From JAKORR01 sp964608495 (GTDB taxonomy: Bacteria; Armatimonadota; Zipacnadia; Zipacnadales; FEN-943): a stretch of DNA of 12,924 nucleotides. The notes below the pieces were generated by a model, which worked only from the letters and a program-made list of their open reading frames with translations, had not been told where the DNA came from and ran no database searches. The position numbers and the translations under genes were made by a program. Each line of letters starts with the position of its first letter. Positions within the stretch are counted from its first letter, which is position 1. Location: NCBI GenBank assembly GCA_964608495.1, contig CAZSOQ010000150.1, positions 1 to 12,924 of the forward strand. The letters run 5' to 3'. Positions 5,516 to 12,878 of this stretch are shown here, piece by piece.

Positions 5516-7234
5516 ATGAGGACCTGCGGCTACCGGTGCGAACTGGGCGCTCGGGTCCTCGTACTCTTCCTCTTCCTCGCCCCAGCGACGACGTCGGCCA
5601 AGAGCGTCGGCTATGAACGATCGTTCATAGACGGCGTTGTCTATCACGTCGTCCGCGTCAACCTCAAAGACCCCTCCGTCAAGGTTTCCCCTCTCCTCAC
5701 CGCCCGCTATCCCGGCGGCGGTGAGTCCGGCTGGACCATGATCCGTCGCTACTGGCCTGCCGCCGCCGTCACCGGCACCGAGTTCTGCACCGTCTCCCTC
5801 CGCCCCATCGGCGACCTGGTCATAGACGGCACCCTCCGCCACTTCGGCGGCATGGGCAAGGCCCTCGCCCTCACCCCCGACAACCAGGCCGCCTTCATCA
5901 GCGTCCCCTACGCCCGCCGCCTCGACTGGGCCGGCTTCGAGAGCGTCCTCGCCGCCGGCCCCACGCTCGTGCACCAGGGCAAGGTCAGCGTCAACGCCCG
6001 CGCCGAGGGCTTCACCGACCCCCACATCCTGGGCGAGGCTGCCCGCACCGCCGTCGGCCTCACCGCCTCGCGCAAGCTGCTCTTCGTGGCCACGAGCAAG
6101 GCTATCTCGCTGGGCAAGCTGGCCAAGGCCCTTGTCCGGCTCGGCTGCGTCGAGGCCATCAACCTCGACGGCGGCTCCTCCACGGCCCTGTACTACCGCG
6201 GCGAATGGCCCCTCAGCCCCGGTCGCCCCCTCGTCAATCTGCTGGCAGTCTTCGAGGACGTCCCCCGCACCCGGCGCAGGGCCGCGGAGCCCACCGGCTC
6301 CCGTCCCAGCGCCATGGCCCGCTGGCGCTCCGAGCAGGCCTGGGAGCTGGCCCTGCACGCGGCGAAGCTGCCCCCGGGCGATCGCAAGCTCGACCTGCTC
6401 ACCCGCGCCTGCGAGCTCGACGCCTCCAACGCCTCCTACTGCAGCGACCTGGGCGCGCTTCTCCTACAGATCGGCGACCGCGACGCCGCGGCCTCGGCCT
6501 ACGCTCGCGCCAGCGAGCGGCTTCGCGCCAAGCAGATGGCGGCGGAGGCCTTCGCGACAGCCCAGCGCGCCGTGGACCTGGCCCCTCAGGAGCCGCACGT
6601 CGTGATGGAGCTGGGCCGCGCGGCCAGGGTAGTGGGCCGTGGCGACCTGGCCCGCGAAGCCATGCAGCGGGCGCGGGCCCTCTTCCTCGTCGCCTCGCTG
6701 CCCGAGTCCAGGCCCGCGAGCCTGACGCAGGTAGTGGAGGCGTTGCGCAAGCAGGCGGCGGGCCCGGAGCCGCCCAGGTACAGTCTGGCGAGCACGGTGA
6801 CCGGCCGGACCTTGTCCGCCGAGTCGCTGGGGCTTTACGTACACGTGCCGGAGGAGTGGGACTGGCTCCCCATGGCGCGGGCGAGCGCGGCGGTAGCCCA
6901 GCGGCGCTACATGCCCTGGCTGGTGCACTTCGCGGTGGCGGGCGTGCCCGAGGGCGCGAGCCTGGAGCTGGTCCGCCAGGAGTACCTGCGCAACACGATG
7001 CTGATCACGGAGGCCGCGCGGCCGACGATGCTGGGGCGCGCGGTGGCGCTGCGCTTCACGGCGCACGCGATGTCGGGGGACGAGCCCGCGCGGTACGACA
7101 TCATCCTCGCCAAGCAGCGCACGCTGTTGCTGATTGTCACGATGGCGGCTCAGGACCGCTGGTGGGCGCAGGCGGAGGAGGAGTTCAAGGACGTGCTCTC
7201 GGGCGTGGCTTTCGTGCACCCCGAGACGCCCTGA
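5516..7234 (+). CDS. secreted NAGPA-type phosphodiester glycosidase fused to TPRs and a PsbP/DUF1795-like domain
   Basis: This 572-residue protein starts with a signal peptide (basic residues, then VLVLFLFLAPATTSA). Residues about 30-245 are a phosphodiester glycosidase domain (NAGPA family). Its usual core is present: RTAVGLT (from R177), then an LFVATS strand, then AINLDGGSSTALYY (D218, G219, G220, S221, S222), then the closing R-P-L-V-N-L-L-A-V-F. Family members cleave sugar-1-phosphodiesters such as the N-acetylglucosamine cap on lysosomal glycans, and bacterial ones act in the envelope. Residues about 265-395 look like TPR helices (AWELALHAAKL, LGALLLQIGDRDAAASAYARA, AVDLAPQEPHVVMELGRAA). 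The last about 150 residues (LGLYVHVPEEWDW through RTLLLIVTMAA to EEFKDVLSGVAF) resemble PsbP/DUF1795 lipoprotein-like domains. The ATG has only a weak AGGG upstream. It lies 52 nt after the DUF3892 gene, so translation may depend on that gene. Confidence 0.8.
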   Translation: MRTCGYRCELGARVLVLFLFLAPATTSAKSVGYERSFIDGVVYHVVRVNLKDPSVKVSPLLTARYPGGGESGWTMIRRYWPAAAVTGTEFCTVSLRPIGDLVIDGTLRHFGGMGKALALTPDNQAAFISVPYARRLDWAGFESVLAAGPTLVHQGKVSVNARAEGFTDPHILGEAARTAVGLTASRKLLFVATSKAISLGKLAKALVRLGCVEAINLDGGSSTALYYRGEWPLSPGRPLVNLLAVFEDVPRTRRRAAEPTGSRPSAMARWRSEQAWELALHAAKLPPGDRKLDLLTRACELDASNASYCSDLGALLLQIGDRDAAASAYARASERLRAKQMAAEAFATAQRAVDLAPQEPHVVMELGRAARVVGRGDLAREAMQRARALFLVASLPESRPASLTQVVEALRKQAAGPEPPRYSLASTVTGRTLSAESLGLYVHVPEEWDWLPMARASAAVAQRRYMPWLVHFAVAGVPEGASLELVRQEYLRNTMLITEAARPTMLGRAVALRFTAHAMSGDEPARYDIILAKQRTLLLIVTMAAQDRWWAQAEEEFKDVLSGVAFVHPETP

Positions 7235-7279
7235 CTCCCCACACCCACCGACGATCCGGCCCGCCTCTCCTCCCTCGGG

Positions 7280-7428
7280 GCTGTGGTCGCACGCCGCGCG
7301 CCAGTCTCACGCGGCCGAGCCATCGCGCATCCCCACTACGATCGCCGCCATAGGTTGCTCCGCAACCTCAGTGGATGGGGGTCTGGGGGCACAGGAGTCC
7401 CCCTGCAGGCTGGTGCCGTGTGATGCGG
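7280..7428 (+). repeat. intergenic composite repeat B, copy 2, between convergent genes
   Basis: The copy starts with GCTGTGGTC (7280-7288) and shares 26 bp exactly with copy 3 (7370-7395 against 12815-12840, AGTGGATGGGGGTCTGGGGG plus CACAGG). GGGGG (7385-7389) pairs with CCCCC (7399-7403); AC/GT inside can close an AGGA loop. A 7 bp hairpin private to this copy (AGGTTGC 7353-7359 with GCAACCT 7363-7369) lies just before the core. The repeat fills most of the 232 bp between two converging genes, so it may stop transcription from both sides. No other gene or terminator was seen here. Confidence 0.65.
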
Positions 7429-7466
7429 TCGCCCTGCCACGCCGACCACACCAGGCCTCGCCGCGC

Positions 7467-9038
7467 TCACGCCCCCACGTGCAGCGCCACCGGCACGGCC
7501 CCCCAGTCCGCCGGCGGCGTCAGGCGCACCACTCCCGCCCGTACCTTGCCCGCGCTCGCCCGCGCTCCCGTGAAGGGTTGGTACCACTCCGCCACGAGCT
7601 CCCCCTGCACGCCCTCCAGCCTCACCTCGACCGGCCCCGCCTCGTTCAGGAACACCACATACTCCCGCCCCGCGTCGGCCAGGCAGTACCCCACGCTCAC
7701 CAGCTCGTCCGCGGGCTCCAGCAGCCAGTACCGCGTCCGCTCGAAGAACTCCCGCAGGTTCCTGAAGTAGCGGTAGCCCGGGGGATTGTCCTCCGGGCGG
7801 ATCACGTCCCAGGCCGTGTAGGTGTAGTAGTAGGCGACATACCCGCCCGCCAGGCAGACCTCCCACGCCCGCCTGCACACCTCCTCGGGCGTCTGCACCA
7901 CGCCGTAGGTCTTGTCCTCCAGCCCGCCCGGCCCGTGCTCGTAGCCGAACTCCACGTTCACGCACGGCCATCCGCGCATCCGACGCTGGCTCAGGATGGT
8001 CTCGTGCCAGCGGCTGTGCTGCTGGTCCGAGCGGAAGTCGAGCACCTCGTCGTAGGCCCCCTCGTCGTAGGCCGCGCTGTCGTCGTGCACGGTCCGCAGC
8101 CGCCCGTAGGGGTCCAGCTCCGCCAGCCGCCGCAGCCACTCGACCTTGTACCCCAGGTCCTTCTCGTTGTGCGCCTCCTTCGAAAAGTCCCACACCACGT
8201 TGCAGTAGGCCGCGTACCGTGCCCCGATGGTCCGGAAGTACAGCTCCTCCTCCCGGCTGCGCGGTGCCGGCCAGCGCACCATCTTGTTGTAGACCTTCAG
8301 CATGATGTGGGCGACGATCCCCCGCCGCCACAGGGCCTCGATGACGCGGTCGTAGTGCTGCCAGAAGGCCAGGTTGAGCCGCGAGTGGTCGGGGTGCTCG
8401 TTGCTCCCGGCCCAGGCGTACATCGGCGGCGGCCCGTAGTCATCGTCCCCGGTCCTGCCCTTGCGCCAGCCGCAGTCGTGGGCGTAGACGTTGAGGATGA
8501 TGAAGTTGAAGCCCTCGGCCGCCAGGCGGTCCAGGAACCCGTTGATGGTGGGCAAGGCCGGGTCGCCCATGTCCAGCGCCCACAGCCAGTCGCACTCGTA
8601 GCCCATCGCGAAGTACCGCGTGCCGTCCTGGTAGACGAAGTGACGGGGGTGATCCGGGTCCACGCGCAGGCCCCCGTGCACGTGCGGGTTGTCCCCCGCC
8701 ACGCAGGTGAAGGCGGCGCTCTTCCCATCCAGGGCCGGGTCGTCGGAGTGCGTCACCAGCGACCAGGCGCCCTCGGCGGTCGGCGACACGCGCACCTTCC
8801 ACGTACCCTCGCCGTCGTGGAAGCCCGGGATGCTGAACGTGAGCCCCCCGGGGCCCATGACCGTGGCGGAGAAGCCCACAGAGAAGGGGTTCTCGTGCGC
8901 CGCCGTGCTGTGGAAGGCGAAGTCCGCCGGCTGCCAGCGGACCACTTCCGGCGCCGCCGAGGCGCCCTCGAGGGCGGTCATCAACACCAGCATGGGCATC
9001 ACCATCACGCTCCCTGGGCCTGTGCATCGCCTGCGCAT
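7467..9038 (-). CDS. secreted DUF5060/DUF4038-type glycosidase-like protein
   Basis: This is a 523-residue exported protein. The N-terminus MRRRCTGPGSVMVMPMLVLMTALEGASA is a signal peptide with cleavage near residue 28. Residues about 32-125 fit the DUF5060 beta-sandwich (FSIPGFHDGEGTWKVRVSPT, VTHSDDPALDGKSAAF). Residues about 125-440 fit the DUF4038-type TIM barrel, entered by HFVYQDGTRYFAMGYECDWL. Candidate catalytic glutamates are E288 in VVWDFSKEAHN, where relatives often show W-N-L-G-E-E, and E363 in CVNVEFGYEHG. The C-terminus is a small beta domain typical of clan GH-A barrels. Relatives act on plant or microbial polysaccharides; the substrate is unknown. The start is a choice: an upstream in-frame ATG (9266) would make repeat A and a basic, non-signal stretch coding, so I prefer 9038. 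There is no strong Shine-Dalgarno; GTG or ATG codons at 9002/8999 behind AGGGAG are alternatives. It is divergent from the next gene. Confidence 0.8.
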   Translation of the reverse strand: MRRRCTGPGSVMVMPMLVLMTALEGASAAPEVVRWQPADFAFHSTAAHENPFSVGFSATVMGPGGLTFSIPGFHDGEGTWKVRVSPTAEGAWSLVTHSDDPALDGKSAAFTCVAGDNPHVHGGLRVDPDHPRHFVYQDGTRYFAMGYECDWLWALDMGDPALPTINGFLDRLAAEGFNFIILNVYAHDCGWRKGRTGDDDYGPPPMYAWAGSNEHPDHSRLNLAFWQHYDRVIEALWRRGIVAHIMLKVYNKMVRWPAPRSREEELYFRTIGARYAAYCNVVWDFSKEAHNEKDLGYKVEWLRRLAELDPYGRLRTVHDDSAAYDEGAYDEVLDFRSDQQHSRWHETILSQRRMRGWPCVNVEFGYEHGPGGLEDKTYGVVQTPEEVCRRAWEVCLAGGYVAYYYTYTAWDVIRPEDNPPGYRYFRNLREFFERTRYWLLEPADELVSVGYCLADAGREYVVFLNEAGPVEVRLEGVQGELVAEWYQPFTGARASAGKVRAGVVRLTPPADWGAVPVALHVGA

Positions 9039-9086
9039 CTCGACGCGGGCTATTCCATCTCTCTGTGGTGTCCGCCTCCGTCTGTC

Positions 9087-9128
9087 GTAGTCGCAGGTCG
9101 GCCCGAAGGGCCGCGCCTGCGGGGGTGG
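9087..9128 (+). repeat. intergenic hairpin repeat A, copy 2, in the divergent gap
   Basis: These 42 bp are identical to 2003-2044, including the two-tier stem (GCAGG/CCTGC around GGCCC-GAA-GGGCC). The GCTGTGGTC box follows at 9133-9141. No repeat B core follows here, so this is a shortened module. It sits upstream of both divergent starts (9038 on -, 9226 on +). Confidence 0.8.
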
Positions 9129-9148
9129 ACGCGCTGTGGTCCCCTGTG

Positions 9149-9172
9149 GGGCGCGACCTTTGTGTCGCGCCC
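9149..9172. other. 9 bp hairpin in the divergent intergenic region
   Basis: GGGCGCGAC (9149-9157) and GTCGCGCCC (9164-9172) are exact inverted repeats around CTTTGT. The hairpin lies 53 nt before the GTG start at 9226, directly after repeat A copy 2 and its box. It could be an operator, an early RNA hairpin, or part of the repeat module. No convincing sigma70 promoter was seen for either divergent gene in 9039-9225. Confidence 0.5.
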
Positions 9173-9225
9173 GAGAAGGCCTTCCCCCCACCGTGCGGAA
9201 CAACACCGCCGGGAGGGTGGTGCCC

Positions 9226-12200
9226 GTGCCAGCCCTGCTTCTGTGCATGTCCCTTCTGGCGGCCACGCGCCCTGTGGACCTCTGCCTGCCCGCCGATCGC
9301 CCGGCTCCCGTGGATTACGCGGCCGGCGAGCTGACGCGCCAGTGGCGCGCCGTCGGCCTCGAGGCCACCGTCACCCACGCCCAGCCGGCGCCCGGCCGCA
9401 GCGCGGTGGTGGTGACCATCCCGGGCCCGGCGCAGGCTGCTGGCTTCACCCGCGCCGCGGGCCTCACCGTGCCCGACAAGCCCGAAAGCTATGCTGTCGG
9501 CCCGCTCCGCCAGGGGACCTGGGGCTCGCACGTGCTGGTGGCCGGCCGCGACGCCCTCGGCGCGATGTACGGCCTGCTCGACCTCGCCGACCTCCTGCCG
9601 GCCATGGTCGCGCAGGAGCGGCGGAGGGTGCCTGCCACGCCCGCGGCCGACCTTCCCGAGCTGGCCTTTCGCAAGCTGGCCGCGCGTACCCACAGCGCCG
9701 GCCCGCTGGTTGAGTTCCGCGCGCCGAACCCCTTCCTCTCGCTCCCCTATCCGCCCGATCAGCCCTGGTGGTTCCTCAGCGACGAGTTCTGGACCAGGTA
9801 CCTGGACCTGCTGGCGCATTGCCGCTTCAACTGGCTCGACCTGCACGGCATGTACGACGTGGCCCGCACCAACTTCCCCAACATCTATCCCTACTTCGTG
9901 AACTCCAAGACCTTCCCCGCCGTGGGCGTGCCCGACGGCGAGAAGGCCCGCAACCTGGCCATGCTCAAGAAGGTTGCCGCCCTGGCCAAGCGCCGCGGCA
10001 TCAGGGTCGCCCTGATGAGCTACCACGCCTCCTGGGACGTGACCGGCGCCCCCCAGACCCCCTACGAGGCCACCGACGACAATCTGGCGCTCTACACCCG
10101 CGAGTGTGTGGCGGCTCTGCTCCGAGAGGTGCCCGACCTGGCCCTCATCGGCTTCCGGATCGGCGAATCGGGACGCCACGAGAACTTCTACCAGGTTTCC
10201 TACCTGCCCGGAATCGCCGACAGCGGCCTCGACATCCCTCTCCACACCCGCTCCTGGGGCGCCAATCACGCCGACATCCTGGCCCTCGGCGACCGCTTCC
10301 CCGGCCGATTCCTCCTCGAGATCAAGTACAACGGCGAGCAGTACGGCCTCCCCCACATCGTCGCCGGCGGTCGCATGGCCGGCTGGGGCCACTATTCCTA
10401 CGAGGACTACTCCTCCTTCCCGCGTCCCTACTCCATCCTCTGGCAGATCCGCGCCAACGGCACCCATCGCTTCTTCCGCTGGGCCGACCCCGACTTCATC
10501 CGCGCCACCGCCCGCTGCTGCGGGCTCGCGGGCGCCCTGGGATACAGCCTCGAAAGCACCGAGACCTACTACCCCCAGATGGACTACTTCCACCTCCCCG
10601 AGCCTGCCTGCGGGCACGGCCATCCCCACTGGGTCATGGACCGCTACTGGCTGTGGTATCTGCTTTGGGGGCGGCTCACCTACGACCCCGAGGACACGGA
10701 CTGGCGCGCCCTGGCCACCCACCGTCTCGCCGGGGGCGACCCGGAGGCAGGCCGCGAAATGCTCGATCGCATCCAGGCCGCCGGCCGCATCGTGTCCTAC
10801 ATCTACGCCGGCCACTGCCTGGGCCCGGACCACCGCAACATGGCGCCCGAGTTCGAGACCGGCGGCGACATCCTCACCTTCGGCCGCGTCCAGCCCCTCG
10901 ACACCTTCTCCATCCAGAGCGTGCCGGAGTACGTCGCCAACGTGCTCGCCGCGCGTCCCGACGGCCGGCTCACGCCCCTCTTCTGGGCCCAGGAGCTCGA
11001 GCGCCTCTCGTGGGCCGCGACGAGCGCGGTCGAGTCGGCGCCCGACAGCGACGAGTGGCGGTGCTGGGCGCAGGACAATGCCGCCGTCGCCCATCTGGCC
11101 CGCTACTACGCGGGCAAGACCCGCGCGGCCCTAGCCCTCGAGCTCTTCGCCCAGACCGGCGACGAGTGGCAGGCCGGTGAGGCCACGCGCCACCTGTCCT
11201 CCGCCATCGGCGAGTGGCGCGGTCTCAGCGCCGTCACGGGCAAGCACTACGCCTACGTCCACGACACCCTCCGCATGCACGACCCCCAGTTCCAGTGGCG
11301 GAAGCTGACCCCCGAGGTCTCGGCGGACCGGGAGAAGCTCCACCGGCGCCTCGCGGAGCTCAGGGACCAGTGGCGCGGGCGAGGCCTGGCCGTCGGCCAC
11401 GTGCCTGTCCGGCTCCTCGCGCCCGCCGAGCCGCTCACGTTCCGCGCCACGGCCCTTGGCAACGAGGCCGCGCAGATCGAGGCCGTGGTCGAGCTCGACG
11501 ACGGCCAGTGGCACACCTTCCCCTTGCGCAGGCTGCTCCAGGGCCGCGGCGAGGTCACCGTGGGTCCCGCGCACCTGCCGCCCGACCAGGTCCGCTACTA
11601 CCTCTGCGTGTGCGAGGGCGCCGCTTCGGCCTGTCTGCCCGCCGGCGGCAGGGACACGCCCTTCGTCGTGCGCCGAAGCCTGGACGGGCCGCCCCGCTTC
11701 ACCCTCCCGGCGACGATAGCCGTCACTCGCCGCGCCGAGGACTCCGCCGACCTGCGCGTCGCGGCCACGGCCGCCGACCGCGACGGCATCGAGAAGGCCT
11801 GGGTCTGGTACAAGCCCCTGCCGAGCACGCGCTCCTGGCGGCGCAGGCCGGCCACCGTGACCCCGGCCGAGCACTCCCGCTGGCAGATCGCGGCCGATCT
11901 GCCCTGCACTCCCGAGGGCATCATGTGCGCCGTCGAGGTCGCTGACGCCTCCGGGCAGGCCAGCCGCTCCCCCGGCTACGACCCGCGGCGCCCCGGCATA
12001 CCCTACGAATGGCTCGACCCCTGGCCCGGCCCGCTGCCGCAGCGCCAGGCCCTACCGTCGCTGCGGGCGGACCTGATGACCCGAGACCGCTTCTCGGCCC
12101 TCGTCCTGGGGCGCGTGGCCAGGCGCTTCCACCAGGCGCCCCCGGCGGTCAAGCAGGCCGTGCTGGACGCCGTGCAGGGCGGCCTCAACCTCGTGATCTT

Positions 12201-12633
12201 CAACCAGGACTTCCCCGACAACTTCACCTTCGACTGGCTCCCCGGCGGCTTGAGGGGCGGCGACGCGGACCTGAACAGCGTCCAGGTTTCCGGCGGGCAT
12301 CCCATCACCGAGGGCCTACCCGCCACGGTCGAGGCCGAGAAGATCGTCAACGACGCCCTCCAGCAGGCGGGCGAGGGCTGGCAGGTTCTCACCGATCCGC
12401 CTGCCCTGGCCGTGCGCAAGATCGGCCGGGGGCAGGTGGTGATCTGCCAGCTCCGGGTACTCGAGCTATTCTCCTTGCCCCTCTGCCGCCGGCTGGTGAG
12501 CAACACCCTGGCCTTCGCGCGCGACGGGTCCGACAAGCCCTTGCTGGTGCTCGACGAGGGCACGGGCGCGCTAGAGACGGCGCTCTACGCCCTGGACCTC
12601 CCCTGGCAGACGCCCGAGGACGGGATGCCCTAG
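9226..12633 (+). CDS. large secreted glycosidase-like protein (GH67N/GH20b-like N-terminus, TIM barrel, GATase/ThuA-like C-terminus)
   Basis: The product is about 1135 residues. The N-terminus MPALLLCMSLLAA is hydrophobic and likely a signal peptide. Residues about 18-140 resemble the non-catalytic alpha/beta domain before the barrel in GH20, GH67 and GH115 enzymes: VDYAAGELTRQW, then a GSHVLVAGRDALGAMYGLLDL strand-helix. A barrel-like region follows from about 147 to 470 (FNWLDLHGMYD, RRGIRVALMSYHASWD, LIGFRIGESGR, FLLEIKYNGEQYGLPH). E314, E365 and E371 are acidic candidates, but I cannot assign catalysts. Residues about 470-720 look helical. Residues 738-930 are beta-sandwich-like, and about 945-1095 resemble a GATase/ThuA-like flavodoxin fold (FSALVLGRVARRFH, GLNLVIFNQDFPDNF, GHPITEGLPA, GRGQVVICQL). 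GTG 9226 is chosen because GGAGG (9212-9216) lies 9 nt upstream. Substrate and activity are unknown; it may be a glycosidase or an inactive relative. Confidence 0.7.
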   Translation: MPALLLCMSLLAATRPVDLCLPADRPAPVDYAAGELTRQWRAVGLEATVTHAQPAPGRSAVVVTIPGPAQAAGFTRAAGLTVPDKPESYAVGPLRQGTWGSHVLVAGRDALGAMYGLLDLADLLPAMVAQERRRVPATPAADLPELAFRKLAARTHSAGPLVEFRAPNPFLSLPYPPDQPWWFLSDEFWTRYLDLLAHCRFNWLDLHGMYDVARTNFPNIYPYFVNSKTFPAVGVPDGEKARNLAMLKKVAALAKRRGIRVALMSYHASWDVTGAPQTPYEATDDNLALYTRECVAALLREVPDLALIGFRIGESGRHENFYQVSYLPGIADSGLDIPLHTRSWGANHADILALGDRFPGRFLLEIKYNGEQYGLPHIVAGGRMAGWGHYSYEDYSSFPRPYSILWQIRANGTHRFFRWADPDFIRATARCCGLAGALGYSLESTETYYPQMDYFHLPEPACGHGHPHWVMDRYWLWYLLWGRLTYDPEDTDWRALATHRLAGGDPEAGREMLDRIQAAGRIVSYIYAGHCLGPDHRNMAPEFETGGDILTFGRVQPLDTFSIQSVPEYVANVLAARPDGRLTPLFWAQELERLSWAATSAVESAPDSDEWRCWAQDNAAVAHLARYYAGKTRAALALELFAQTGDEWQAGEATRHLSSAIGEWRGLSAVTGKHYAYVHDTLRMHDPQFQWRKLTPEVSADREKLHRRLAELRDQWRGRGLAVGHVPVRLLAPAEPLTFRATALGNEAAQIEAVVELDDGQWHTFPLRRLLQGRGEVTVGPAHLPPDQVRYYLCVCEGAASACLPAGGRDTPFVVRRSLDGPPRFTLPATIAVTRRAEDSADLRVAATAADRDGIEKAWVWYKPLPSTRSWRRRPATVTPAEHSRWQIAADLPCTPEGIMCAVEVADASGQASRSPGYDPRRPGIPYEWLDPWPGPLPQRQALPSLRADLMTRDRFSALVLGRVARRFHQAPPAVKQAVLDAVQGGLNLVIFNQDFPDNFTFDWLPGGLRGGDADLNSVQVSGGHPITEGLPATVEAEKIVNDALQQAGEGWQVLTDPPALAVRKIGRGQVVICQLRVLELFSLPLCRRLVSNTLAFARDGSDKPLLVLDEGTGALETALYALDLPWQTPEDGMP

Positions 12634-12663
12634 CACGTGCGGCGGTTACGGGGCCCACGCGGA

Positions 12664-12688
12664 CAGGTCCCGTGGTTCCCGGGACCTG
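12664..12688 (+). terminator. 9 bp hairpin downstream of the large glycosidase-like gene
   Basis: CAGGTCCCG (12664-12672) pairs exactly with CGGGACCTG (12680-12688) around a 7 nt loop, 30 nt after the stop codon. No U-run follows; instead the GCTGTGGTC box (12688-12696) begins. It may be a terminator or the hairpin part of a repeat module. Confidence 0.4.
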
Positions 12689-12721
12689 CTGTGGTCGGGA
12701 CAGGCACGGGGCCCTCGGAGG

Positions 12722-12742
12722 CGAGGCAGAAACCCTGCCTCG
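12722..12742. other. 8 bp hairpin preceding repeat B copy 3
   Basis: CGAGGCAG (12722-12729) and CTGCCTCG (12735-12742) are exact inverted repeats with a 5 nt loop. The variant box GCTGTGGCC (12745-12753) follows at once. This repeats the hairpin-then-box order seen at 2009-2057, 9093-9141 and 12664-12696. Confidence 0.5.
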
Positions 12743-12744
12743 GA

Positions 12745-12878
12745 GCTGTGGCCGTGTGGCATCCCCGCATCTCGCGCGGACGAGCCCTTACGCGCACCCC
12801 TCACGACCGCCGCGAGTGGATGGGGGTCTGGGGGCACAGGTGCCCCCAGCAGGGGGCGCGGGGGACGGCGTCCCCCGC
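12745..12878 (+). repeat. intergenic composite repeat B, copy 3
   Basis: This copy has the GCTGTGGCC box, the core CGAGTGGATGGGGGTCTGG (12813-12831), and the strongest stem of the family: CTGGGGGCA (12828-12836) with TGCCCCCAG (12841-12849), loop CAGG. A second perfect 9 bp stem follows, GCGGGGGAC (12858-12866) with GTCCCCCGC (12870-12878). It has neither of the extra hairpins seen in copies 1 and 2, so it may show the basic form. No gene was found from 12634 to the end. Confidence 0.65.

Noticed and set aside
9039..9266. N-terminal extension of the DUF5060/DUF4038 protein by 76 residues
   Set aside because: It would make the exact 42 bp intergenic repeat coding and place a basic, proline-rich stretch before an otherwise normal signal peptide.
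7134..9713. An 859-codon + frame over the convergent gap and the antisense of the DUF5060/DUF4038 gene
   Set aside because: The sequence is Arg/Pro/His-rich and featureless and overlaps three supported genes in other frames.
8440..11094. An 884-codon open frame on the - strand across the divergent region
   Set aside because: It runs through the intergenic repeat and parts of two well-supported genes, has repetitive composition and no recognisable domain; it is a by-product of high G+C.
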